Source: an uncultured Muribaculaceae bacterium (lineage in GTDB: Bacteria; Bacteroidota; Bacteroidia; Bacteroidales; Muribaculaceae). From it: DNA of 64,000 bases. Under the pieces are notes generated by a model, which saw only the letters and a list, made by a program, of their open reading frames with translations, had not been told where the DNA came from and made no database searches. Made by a program: the position numbers and the translations under genes. The stretch's first letter is position 1, and every line of letters begins with the position of its first letter. Shown piece by piece: positions 56,273 through 64,000 of this stretch. The stretch spans positions 62,001-126,000 of the forward strand of contig CAKUQQ010000005.1 of NCBI GenBank assembly GCA_934675575.1, written 5' to 3'.

Positions 56273-57115
56273 TCACTTGACGGTGTCTATCTCCACATGC
56301 TGTGCAGCTATTTTCCCATCAATGAAAATTGTTGCCAAGTCATCAAACTTAGAGGCATCTTCCGTTGTGCAATATGTTGTGGTGCCACCTTTGGTGCATG
56401 CCGATGCCAAGTGGGGGTGGCGATGCAGATAGTCTTTAAGACTGTTGGCTATAATTTCTCCTTGCGAAATGACCGATATGCCTTTGGGCACATATTTTTT
56501 GATTTTGTCAAGAAGAAGAGGGTAGTGCGTGCAACCAAGTATTATGGTATCTATATTCTTTCCCATAGCCAATAACTTCTCGATGTCCTTTTTCACAAAG
56601 TAATCGGCTCCATCACCATTTGCCTCTCCACTCTCAACAAGTGCAGCCCAAAGCTTGCACGCATGGCCATACACTTTATAGTTGGGATAGAGTTTCTTTA
56701 TTTCTATGTCGTAAGATTGGCTTGCAATGGTTCCTGGTGTGCCAAGCACTCCTATTTCGCCAGTTGACGTATATTTGCCCAAAATCTCAACGGTCGGGCG
56801 TATCACACCCAGCACCCTTTTATTGGGGTCAATGGTTGGTAAATCTCGTTGTTGAATGCTCCTCAATGCCTTTGCTGATGCTGTGTTGCAAGCTAAAATC
56901 ACAAGTTCACAACCTTGGCTGAACAGATATTTCACAGCCTGAAGAGTGTACTGATATATCACGGAAAAAGACCTTGAGCCATATGGTGCTCTTGCATTGT
57001 CACCAATAAACAAGTAGTCGTATTCAGGCAAAATGCGCTGAAACTCTTTCAATATCGTCAAGCCGCCATAGCCTGAATCAAACACGCCAATAGGCGTTTT
57101 TTTCTGATTATTCAT
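56273..57115 (-). CDS. murI: Glutamate racemase
   Basis: The start at 57115 (MNNQKKTPIGVFDSGYGGLT) gives 280 residues. The catalytic cysteines are in LVILACNTASA and IILGCTHYPLL, and IGVFDSGYGG and FIGDNARAPYGSRS are the usual substrate-binding motifs. The enzyme interconverts L- and D-glutamate for peptidoglycan synthesis. It is transcribed toward the GH78-like gene, whose start lies 32 nt downstream. A minus-strand terminator precedes it. Confidence 0.96.
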   Translation of the reverse strand: MNNQKKTPIGVFDSGYGGLTILKEFQRILPEYDYLFIGDNARAPYGSRSFSVIYQYTLQAVKYLFSQGCELVILACNTASAKALRSIQQRDLPTIDPNKRVLGVIRPTVEILGKYTSTGEIGVLGTPGTIASQSYDIEIKKLYPNYKVYGHACKLWAALVESGEANGDGADYFVKKDIEKLLAMGKNIDTIILGCTHYPLLLDKIKKYVPKGISVISQGEIIANSLKDYLHRHPHLASACTKGGTTTYCTTEDASKFDDLATIFIDGKIAAQHVEIDTVK

Positions 57116-57183
57116 AGTTTGTGTGTTTACTATTAATAACAAATTTACGGAATTATCACCTAATATTCAATGTGCCATCAAAC

Positions 57184-57223
57184 AAAAAACGCGTGCCCTC
57201 CACAATCTTCTGCATGAGGGCAC
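57184..57223 (-). terminator. Rho-independent terminator of the glycogen cluster
   Basis: On the minus strand GTGCCCTC...GAGGGCAC is followed by GCGTTTTTTG. It lies after the GH57 gene and before murI. Confidence 0.7.
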
Positions 57224-57255
57224 ACGTTCTTTATGTCAAAGTGTAAACAATACGC

Positions 57256-58659
57256 TTATTTCTTTACCGTTTTTACAGCCTTTGTCTTCTTCGCTGCTGT
57301 TTTCTTTTTAGTTTTTTCTTCTTTTTTATCCGTTTTTTTCACAAAGTCGCCAGTCGTGTCTTTCACAATGTTGTTTCGCAACATTTCCACTTCACGATTA
57401 AGCTGCTCTATCTCGTTCTCTTGATTTTTAATGGTCAATATCAGCGAGTTCAGTTCCTCATTGCCTATACTCGACGGAAATTGCTCATCAACTCTAATCA
57501 TGAAATCAGAAAGCACATTCATATAGTTGGTAAAAGCCATATATGGTGAGTCGTATGGGCTATAGTGTGAGTGAACCGAACCGTCCTCACTGTGCTTGGT
57601 GCTCATATAGAAGAAATGGTCAGAAGCTTGCAGATAATACCAGTCCTGCTTTATGCGTTTGTCATCACATAGCCTCACTCTTTCTGAAATTGAATACAAC
57701 TTCTTCACGGCCTCTTTTTGCAGCGTGTTGCCAAGCCATGCGCTCGTGTCTCTCGCTTCATCGGCCCACGACATTGGGTAGGGCACTGACAGGCTGCCCA
57801 CCGACTTCAGTTTCGACACAACCTCCGATGGCGTCCAAAACTCTATGCCTCTCTCTGACGCAAAGCGCGGCAGGGCTTTCATAAACTCAAAAATACCGGT
57901 CTCTCGTGGCTGCAATTCGCCAAACGTTTCATAGTTCATAAACAAGTTCACTATTTGCTCTTCTTCTGGCAAATTTGCTATCCAGTCGATGTATTTATCA
58001 GCTGTCAATGGATATGAAGACCATTCCGGATTGCTGAAGCGGAATGTGATGTCGTCGCTAAGTTTTGAGTTTTTGAGCAGCAGCTTGAGCTTTGGCGCAG
58101 TGGCCGACGAATACACATAGTTTGGTGACTTCCAACCCAGAATGTGCTTTGCGCCATCTGTTATGGCAGCCTTAAAACCCATTGACTGCACCATAGAGGA
58201 TATGTCATCGTCGTATATCAACTCTGTGTTGCGAAACACCTTGGGGTGCTGGCCAAAAAGCTGATAAATTTTCTTATCATGATTTTTCACCTGGTCCACA
58301 AATTCGTCTGGGTCCTCAAGTGAAGACAGGGAGTGGGCGTAGGTCTCTGACAAAAATTCCACGCAACCAGTGGTAGCAAGTTCCTTCATGCTCTCAATGA
58401 ATTCTGGCACATACTGCTCCAACTGCTCTAAGGCGGTACCGCTGATAGAGAATGCCACCTTAAATGCCTTGCCATATTGCTTTATCATGTCAAGAAGCAT
58501 GGCGTTGGCTGGCAGATATGAGCGTTGCGCTATTCGTGTTATGATGTCGTCGTTTGAAAAATCATCATAGTAATAATGGTCGTTACCTATGTCAAAGAAA
58601 CGATAAGTTTTGAGCCTGAACGGCTGGTGTATTTGAAAATAAAAACAGATTGCTTTCAT
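57256..58659 (-). CDS. GH57-family alpha-amylase/glucanotransferase-like protein (467 aa)
   Basis: GH57 conserved regions are recognisable: HQPFR (residues 11-15), EFLSETYAHSL (101-111), FRNTELIYDDD with the expected nucleophile Glu146, and LFMNYETFGE (239-248). In the last motif the residue expected to be the acid/base Asp is Asn242. The C-terminus has a coiled-coil segment (about 405-435) and a Lys-rich tail (VKKTDKKEEKTKKKTAAKK) of about 35 residues. There is no signal peptide, so it acts in the cytoplasm on glycogen or maltodextrin. It follows the GT4 gene by 26 nt. Confidence 0.9.
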   Translation of the reverse strand: MKAICFYFQIHQPFRLKTYRFFDIGNDHYYYDDFSNDDIITRIAQRSYLPANAMLLDMIKQYGKAFKVAFSISGTALEQLEQYVPEFIESMKELATTGCVEFLSETYAHSLSSLEDPDEFVDQVKNHDKKIYQLFGQHPKVFRNTELIYDDDISSMVQSMGFKAAITDGAKHILGWKSPNYVYSSATAPKLKLLLKNSKLSDDITFRFSNPEWSSYPLTADKYIDWIANLPEEEQIVNLFMNYETFGELQPRETGIFEFMKALPRFASERGIEFWTPSEVVSKLKSVGSLSVPYPMSWADEARDTSAWLGNTLQKEAVKKLYSISERVRLCDDKRIKQDWYYLQASDHFFYMSTKHSEDGSVHSHYSPYDSPYMAFTNYMNVLSDFMIRVDEQFPSSIGNEELNSLILTIKNQENEIEQLNREVEMLRNNIVKDTTGDFVKKTDKKEEKTKKKTAAKKTKAVKTVKK

Positions 58660-58685
58660 TGTTATATTTGCTTGTTAAATTTGTT

Positions 58686-59945
58686 CTATCTGTTAATTAG
58701 GCTATTGTATATGTCTATTACTTTAGCTCCTGCTTTTTTCCAACTGATATTGCTCACTTCCTCAAGTCCGTGCTCGCGAAGCTGCTTATACATGCCCGGA
58801 TATTGAATGATTGAATATATTGCGTCGGCCATGGCATTGGTGTCCCAATAATCCACCTTTATCACATTGTTGAGTATCTCGGCACAACCTGATTGCTTTG
58901 AGATTATAGAAGGAACTCCCATTTGCATTGCCTCAAGCGGAGATATGCCAAACGGCTCGCTCACCGATGGCATTACATACACATCGCTTGCTTTAAGCAT
59001 TTCATACACTTGCTTGCCTTTGAGAAAGCCGGTGAAATGAAACCTGTCTGCTATGTTTCTTTGTGCGGCAAGTTTAATCATTTTTTCCATCATATCACCG
59101 CTTCCTGCCATTACGAATTGCACATCATGCACCTTATGAAGCACCTGCGATGCTGCTTCAACAAAGTATTCTGGACCTTTTTGCATTGTTATTCGTCCCA
59201 AGAATGTAACCACCTTGCCATGCTTTGGTGGTATTTTCAAGTCAAGCAACTCTTTGCTGAGTGGTTCCACTGCATTGTGCACCGTGGTCACCTTGTCAGG
59301 ATTGATGCCATATTTTTCAATCACGGTCTTGCGTGTCAGGTTACTCACTGTGATTATGTGGTCGGCGTGCGTCATGCCGTCTTTTTCTATGCCAAACACA
59401 GTGGGGTTCACATTGCCACGACTGCGGTCAAAATCTGTGGCATGCACATGTATTACAAGCGGTTTCCCTGTGACCTGCTTAGCATGAATTCCTGCAGGAT
59501 AGGTGAGCCAATCGTGTGAGTGTATCACATCGCATGGCACAGTTCGGGCTATCACACCAGCCACTATCGAGTAATTGTTGATTTCTTCAAGCAAGTTATC
59601 AGGATAACGCCCGGAAAACTCTATGCAACCCAGATCGTTTGTGTACATGTAGTTGAAATCACTATAAATGTGGTCTCTCAAATCATAATACAGCTGTGGG
59701 TCCATTATGTTGCCAATGCGGCTCTTCACATAATCCCAATTAACGTCTCTCCACGCTATTGGCGTGCAGTTCGCACCTATGATTTTTGCATATTCCTTAG
59801 GCTCGTCGCCCCAAGGCTTTGGTATGACAAAGGTGATGTCCATGTTTCCATTTTCAGCCATACCTTTTGTCAAGCCATAACTCGCAGTTCCTAAACCTCC
59901 AAGAATGTGAGGAGGGAACTCCCAACCGAACATTAACGCTTTCAT
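58686..59945 (-). CDS. GT4-family glycosyltransferase (glycogen synthase-like)
   Basis: 419 residues of a GT-B fold. The N-terminal motif is FGWEFPPHILGGLGTASYGL, VIHSHDWLTYPAG is the acceptor-side loop, and the C-terminal domain contains FLGRITMQKGPEYFVEAA and the E-x7-E motif in EPFGISPLEAMQMG. In Bacteroidota such genes lie next to GH57 and debranching enzymes and are thought to build or extend glycogen. The donor sugar nucleotide is not readable. It is 20 nt after the debranching enzyme gene and 26 nt before GH57. Confidence 0.9.
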   Translation of the reverse strand: MKALMFGWEFPPHILGGLGTASYGLTKGMAENGNMDITFVIPKPWGDEPKEYAKIIGANCTPIAWRDVNWDYVKSRIGNIMDPQLYYDLRDHIYSDFNYMYTNDLGCIEFSGRYPDNLLEEINNYSIVAGVIARTVPCDVIHSHDWLTYPAGIHAKQVTGKPLVIHVHATDFDRSRGNVNPTVFGIEKDGMTHADHIITVSNLTRKTVIEKYGINPDKVTTVHNAVEPLSKELLDLKIPPKHGKVVTFLGRITMQKGPEYFVEAASQVLHKVHDVQFVMAGSGDMMEKMIKLAAQRNIADRFHFTGFLKGKQVYEMLKASDVYVMPSVSEPFGISPLEAMQMGVPSIISKQSGCAEILNNVIKVDYWDTNAMADAIYSIIQYPGMYKQLREHGLEEVSNISWKKAGAKVIDIYNSLINR

Positions 59946-59965
59946 CTATTAGTCGGTTTTTAACG

Positions 59966-61912
59966 TCATACATTCAAGTTCTTAAACAGTCTGAGTATTC
60001 GCAAAATGCCACCCACATTGGCAGCAAAGCTAACTGCTCCACGCCCTGTGAACGGCGGATTGCCATCATATAGCTCCGAAAGTGTGCCTATGCAGCCAAG
60101 CGACATTTCGTCCTCAAACCCAATCATCATTCTCTCTATAAAAGATATTCCGCTCATGCCAAACACCTTGATGTAGGCATTGGCATAGAAGCCCATAAGC
60201 CAAGGTCTGGCAGAACCGCTATAATAAGCATTTTCACGCTCTTCCGGATTTCCAAGATACCATGGGTTGTAGCCATAGCTCTTGGGGCTTAGGGTGCGAA
60301 GACCTTTTGGCGTCAACAGTTCCTTTGTCACCACGTCTAACACTGACTTGCGCTGATGGCGGTCGAGCGGCGAGTTATCAAGGCCTGCTGCTATTATCAT
60401 GTTAGGTCGCACGCTAAGGTCGGTGAAATTACCGTTCACATAGTCATACAAATAGCCATAATCGTTCAGGAATGTACTCACAAATGCCTCTTTGCACTTG
60501 ATTGCTGTCTCATTCCATCGCTTTACATCGGCAGCATAGCCATCAACATCGGCAAATAGTTGCTGACCAAACACAAGGGTATTATACCACAGTGCGTTAT
60601 ATTCCACCAAATAACCCGTCCGCGGTATCAATGGCGTTCCGTCAGCATTTGACGAATCTAACCACGACACAGGCTTCTTTGTGCCATCGGTCCACAACAA
60701 GCCATTGTCTTCAACTTTCAAATTTGGGTGTTTGCTGCCGGCTACAAACGATAGCAACTCATGAACAAACGTTCCATAACGTTTCAATGCCTCTCCCTGT
60801 CCAACCTCTTTGGCATATTGTTGCAGAGCCCATATCGCCCAAAGCGGAATGTCTGGCAAGTCCAAGCCCTCAAGATGCTTGTCGATAGTGCCATCTGACA
60901 TAAATTGCCTGTAGCTCTTCATAAACGTCTCCATCACCGCCTCATAGTCTGGTTGGTGATGTATGCTCAGTGTGCAGCCTGGCAATGCAACAAGTTCGTC
61001 CCTGGCTCTGATGTTGAACCACGGATAACCAGCAATTATGTATTCTCCACTCTTGTTCTTGATATAAAATTGTTTCGCGCTGTTTTTTAAGCAGTTATAA
61101 AAACTGGTGCGTGGCGTGCGCGTCACCACTTCATCTTCATACATCTTGGCCAGCTTCTTGGTGTTAACCTCGTTAAGCCCAGCCGAAAAATATATGCTTT
61201 CGCCTTTCTTTATGTCAAGTTCAAAATAACCAGGCTCATACAAGTCTTCCTTATATGGCAAGCCACGCTCTTGATCTTTTATATATTCTATGCCCTTATA
61301 CCAGTGTGGGTCAAACACAAATTTTGGCTTATGGCTAAACTGCATAAATAGGGTAGGATAGCCATTGTACATGCAAGTGGATATACCGTTGCTCACCTCC
61401 GAAAAATCCTTGTTTACGGCATTGTTTTCCACACACAAGTCATTGGCATTTCTGAATGCCAATAATGGTCGGAATTGCAATGTGGTGCGTGAATGTGCGT
61501 CAACCAGAGTGTAGCGTATGAGAATTCGGTTCTCGTTGGTTATAAACATTTTTTCACGCTTCAATATCACTCCACCCACTCTAAAAGTGTGTGTGGGTAC
61601 TCTCTCGCAATCATATTCCCTGATATACTTGTGCCCGTTTGGACTATAGCAGTTACCGCCATATTTATGCAGCCCAAGATTAAATGGCGCTCCATGTTGT
61701 ATGACGGTTTCGTCAAGCGACGACAGCATAACATGGTTGTTGTTGTCAAGCTCTGGAATAGGAATTACAAGCAGACCGTGCTGTTTGCGCGTGTTGCAGC
61801 CCACTATTGTTGTGCAGTGATAAGCTCCTGACTGATTAGTGCGCAGCATCTCTCGATGAAGAGACTCCTCAAGGTTTATCATCAGGTTCTTATCAAATTT
61901 CAGATAGCTCAT
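59966..61912 (-). CDS. Glycogen debranching enzyme (amylo-alpha-1,6-glucosidase)
   Basis: 648 residues. The N-terminal domain (about 15-270) is of the GDE-N type with TRKQHGLLVIPIPE. The C-terminal (alpha/alpha)6 domain holds AGYPWFNIRARDELVALPGC, VEDNGLLWTDGTK and RTGYLVEYNALWYN, which fit archaeal and bacterial GDE/GH133 enzymes; the Glu and Asp in these motifs are candidates for catalysis. It is the first gene of the cluster that continues with GT4 and GH57. No signal peptide was found, so it works inside the cell. Confidence 0.92.
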   Translation of the reverse strand: MSYLKFDKNLMINLEESLHREMLRTNQSGAYHCTTIVGCNTRKQHGLLVIPIPELDNNNHVMLSSLDETVIQHGAPFNLGLHKYGGNCYSPNGHKYIREYDCERVPTHTFRVGGVILKREKMFITNENRILIRYTLVDAHSRTTLQFRPLLAFRNANDLCVENNAVNKDFSEVSNGISTCMYNGYPTLFMQFSHKPKFVFDPHWYKGIEYIKDQERGLPYKEDLYEPGYFELDIKKGESIYFSAGLNEVNTKKLAKMYEDEVVTRTPRTSFYNCLKNSAKQFYIKNKSGEYIIAGYPWFNIRARDELVALPGCTLSIHHQPDYEAVMETFMKSYRQFMSDGTIDKHLEGLDLPDIPLWAIWALQQYAKEVGQGEALKRYGTFVHELLSFVAGSKHPNLKVEDNGLLWTDGTKKPVSWLDSSNADGTPLIPRTGYLVEYNALWYNTLVFGQQLFADVDGYAADVKRWNETAIKCKEAFVSTFLNDYGYLYDYVNGNFTDLSVRPNMIIAAGLDNSPLDRHQRKSVLDVVTKELLTPKGLRTLSPKSYGYNPWYLGNPEERENAYYSGSARPWLMGFYANAYIKVFGMSGISFIERMMIGFEDEMSLGCIGTLSELYDGNPPFTGRGAVSFAANVGGILRILRLFKNLNV

Positions 61913-62087
61913 TAGAACAATATTTTAGGTCATGTTTTGGACATAGTGTATGTGCCCAATGGTTTTGTTACGAAGTTAGCCTTAAAATGTAAGATTAACA
62001 AATAATTTCGTAACAAATTTGTCAAATTTTCGGTTGGTGGAATTTGCAGTTTTTCTCGCCTTGGGAATTAGTGCTATAAGGCTGTTT

Positions 62088-63059
62088 TTAGAAGTCGAAT
62101 TCGTTTCTTATCGTGTCAATGATGTTCCAAAATGCCTTATCGATATTAGACAATTTTGACTGGTTTTGCTCGCCTTTGTCCGACGAAAATATCCTTATCC
62201 CAGCCTTATGACAAACGATGTTCAGTTCCGCCGACATCATGATTGGCTCACCATCAATGTGCATAATGCTTTCCGACTTGCGTATTATCTTCAAAGCATT
62301 GGTCCTGAATGTTGAGATATTGGTGTCCTCGTCAAGATGCCTGGTGACAAGTAAAATGCTTATTATTGGCGTTTCGATAGGGGTGAACGGGTGGATTATC
62401 GTCACATCTATCATGCCGTCTTGCATGCTTGCCCTTGGTGTGATGAAAGCGTTGTTGCCATATTGGGCCGCATTTCCGCACGCTATCACAAAAGCTCTCT
62501 CCGTAAGCCGCTTTTTATCGATTTCTATCGTGTATTCTTGAGGGTGAAATTTAATGTACTGCTGCAAGGCTTCTTTCACATAATTGAATGGTCCTCGCTT
62601 GCCGAGTTGGGCGAATTTCTGGCTCACTTCAGCATCAAAACCCACGCCGCACGTGCAGAAAAACGGACGGTCGTTAACCGTGCAGTAATCATAGTCCTCA
62701 ATCTTTGCCTGCAATATTATCTCAGCTGCTTTTGGAGCATTGAGTGGTATGCTAAGATGTCGCGCCAACCCATTGCCAGAGCCACACGGCACAATGCCCA
62801 GCACCGTCTTGGTGTCACGCAGTGCCGAAGCCACTTCGTTCACCGTGCCGTCGCCACCCACAGCCACAACTCCCAAATAGCCTTGCTCCGTGGCTTCAGT
62901 AGCCAACAAAGTGGCATGACCGGCATATTCCGTAGTTCTGATGTCAACGTCATATTTTGCGCCCAGCACATTTGTCAGCATTTCCGGCATTGCCTGTTTT
63001 GATTGTGTGCCTGAAATAGGGTTGATGATAACTCTTATTTTTGGAAGTGCAGTATTCAT
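62088..63059 (-). CDS. YegS/BmrU-type lipid kinase (diacylglycerol kinase family)
   Basis: The start is placed at 63059 (MNTALPKIRVIINPISG), which keeps the nucleotide-binding N-terminus. GGDGTVNEVASAL is the classical DAGK catalytic loop, GIVPCGSGNGLARHL matches the adjoining motif, and GVGFDAEVS and DGMIDV follow. The family phosphorylates lipids such as diacylglycerol, using ATP; the actual substrate is unknown. It is separated from pgk (upstream on the same strand) by a strong terminator, so it is probably transcribed on its own. Confidence 0.9.
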   Translation of the reverse strand: MNTALPKIRVIINPISGTQSKQAMPEMLTNVLGAKYDVDIRTTEYAGHATLLATEATEQGYLGVVAVGGDGTVNEVASALRDTKTVLGIVPCGSGNGLARHLSIPLNAPKAAEIILQAKIEDYDYCTVNDRPFFCTCGVGFDAEVSQKFAQLGKRGPFNYVKEALQQYIKFHPQEYTIEIDKKRLTERAFVIACGNAAQYGNNAFITPRASMQDGMIDVTIIHPFTPIETPIISILLVTRHLDEDTNISTFRTNALKIIRKSESIMHIDGEPIMMSAELNIVCHKAGIRIFSSDKGEQNQSKLSNIDKAFWNIIDTIRNEFDF

Positions 63060-63101
63060 AATTTTTGCAAAGTTAAGCAAAATATGGATAATAAGTGAAA
63101 T

Positions 63102-63141
63102 AAAAAAAACTGCGTCGTGGGGAATAAGCCCTACGACGCAG
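63102..63141 (-). terminator. Rho-independent terminator of pgk
   Basis: On the minus strand CTGCGTCGTAGGG...CCCCACGACGCAG is followed by eight Ts. Confidence 0.85.
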
Positions 63142-63168
63142 CCAAATAAATATGTGAATTATTACTTA

Positions 63169-64000
63169 TTATTCACCTTTGATAGCTGCTACACCTGGAA
63201 GCACCTTGCCCTCAATGGCTTCGAGCAATGCGCCACCACCAGTAGAAACATAAGACACTTGATCAGCCAAGCCAAACTTGTTAACGCAAGCCACTGAGTC
63301 GCCACCGCCCACGAGTGAGAAAGCGCCATTCTTTGTAGCTTCTACCACAGCCTCGGCAACAGCCTTTGAGCCTTTGTCAAATTTCTCGAATTCAAACACT
63401 CCGGCAGGACCATTCCACAAAATTGTCTTTGCGCCCTTGATTGCCTCTGCAAAGATTTCTCTTGTCTTAGGGCCTATGTCAAGACCTTCCCAACCATCAG
63501 GAATGTCGTTGGCCGGGCAAATTCTTGTATTTGCTTCATTTGAGTAGCTATCGCCACACACACTGTCAACGCCAAGCACAAGGTTCACACCTTTTTCTTT
63601 GGCTTTCTTCATGATGTCAAGAGCCAGGTCGAGCTTATCGTTTTCGCAGATAGAATCACCGATTTTGCCGCCTTGAGCTTTCATGAATGTGTATGTCATG
63701 CCACCACAAAGAATGAGATTATCCACCTTTTCCATAAGGTTCTCAATGATTCCAATTTTGGTTGAAACCTTAGAGCCACCCATGATTGCAGTGAATGGGC
63801 GTTTGATGTTATTGAGCACGTTGTCAACGGCTTTGAGCTCTTTTTCCATAAGCAAACCCACCATCTTGTTGTCGGCATCAAAGTAGTCGGCAACCACAGC
63901 AGTAGAGGCGTGCTTGCGGTGAGCTGTGCCAAATGCGTCGTTCACATAGCAGTCACCATAGCTTGCCAATGTCTTGGCAAATGCTTTCTGACGCTCTTTC
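63169..64000 (-). CDS. pgk: Phosphoglycerate kinase (5' part outside the window)
   Basis: The open frame continues to the window end, so the N-terminal part is missing. The visible 276 residues contain [15 protein letters not shown], the ATP-side helix with [27 protein letters not shown], and the C-terminal [13 protein letters not shown] and [15 protein letters not shown]. These are the standard PGK C-lobe motifs. The enzyme transfers phosphate from 1,3-bisphosphoglycerate to ADP in glycolysis. It ends at a strong terminator. Confidence 0.97.
   Translation of the reverse strand, partial: KERQKAFAKTLASYGDCYVNDAFGTAHRKHASTAVVADYFDADNKMVGLLMEKELKAVDNVLNNIKRPFTAIMGGSKVSTKIGIIENLMEKVDNLILCGGMTYTFMKAQGGKIGDSICENDKLDLALDIMKKAKEKGVNLVLGVDSVCGDSYSNEANTRICPANDIPDGWEGLDIGPKTREIFAEAIKGAKTILWNGPAGVFEFEKFDKGSKAVAEAVVEATKNGAFSLVGGGDSVACVNKFGLADQVSYVSTGGGALLEAIEGKVLPGVAAIKGE

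Noticed and set aside
59520..59894. Plus-strand open frame opposite the GT4 gene
   Set aside because: Lies entirely within a well-supported glycosyltransferase gene and has no recognisable protein features.

Overview
The window is chromosomal DNA from a member of the order Bacteroidales (phylum Bacteroidota). The evidence: TAnnTTTG-type -7 promoter elements with a TTG about 20 bp upstream (before rpsF, recQ and the tRNA gene), a tmRNA tag reading GENNYALAA, a type IX secretion (T9SS) type A C-terminal sorting tail, several lipoproteins of Bacteroidota style, a membrane-anchored TPR-AraC regulator, and a glycogen cluster (GH57, GT4, debranching enzyme) of the Bacteroides type. The family cannot be fixed from this window; a Muribaculaceae- or Porphyromonadaceae-like lineage is plausible. 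No insertion sequence, prophage, CRISPR array or rRNA gene was seen.

Layout. Positions 1-20201 (minus strand) hold an unusual run of eight genes whose products all carry export signals. In transcription order they are a DUF1573 lipoprotein, a 793-residue T9SS cargo protein, a 581-residue outer-membrane barrel-like protein, a 3051-residue giant repeat protein, a fibronectin-III-like protein, two lipoproteins and a secreted protein cut by the window edge. Spacing is tight, with two 4-nt ATGA overlaps near the end. A membrane-bound TPR/AraC regulator lies just upstream, separated by a perfect 40-bp palindrome. This is the best candidate for an undescribed system: a surface or envelope assembly with no recognised enzymatic domain.

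Positions 22244-29427 are housekeeping: ssrA, a small DUF4369-like lipoprotein, the rpsF-rpsR-rplI operon, a DUF4301 protein, and a long Rel/SpoT-type ppGpp synthetase with a degenerate hydrolase site, followed by an overlapping lipoprotein gene. Positions 29465-38504 contain an AlbA_2-domain protein, an exported SGNH esterase, the mtnN-luxS pair (methyl-cycle detoxification and AI-2 synthesis), a B3/B4 domain protein, a YrdC/YciO-type protein, a DbpA-like helicase, an Ala/Lys-rich lipoprotein and an ECF sigma/anti-sigma/exported-protein operon.

Positions 38771-54295 (plus strand) carry hisS, a Crp/Fnr regulator and recQ. They continue with guaB, two parvulin-type foldases, an OstA/LptA-like protein, mutL, a TPR/PD40 protein and a PHP-family phosphatase. 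The foldase and LptA-like genes form an envelope-biogenesis block. Positions 54459-64000 carry tRNA-Met(CAT), a GH78-like exported glycosidase, murI, the glycogen cluster, a YegS-like lipid kinase and the 3' part of pgk. Functional names rest on reading the protein sequences by eye; no database search was run.
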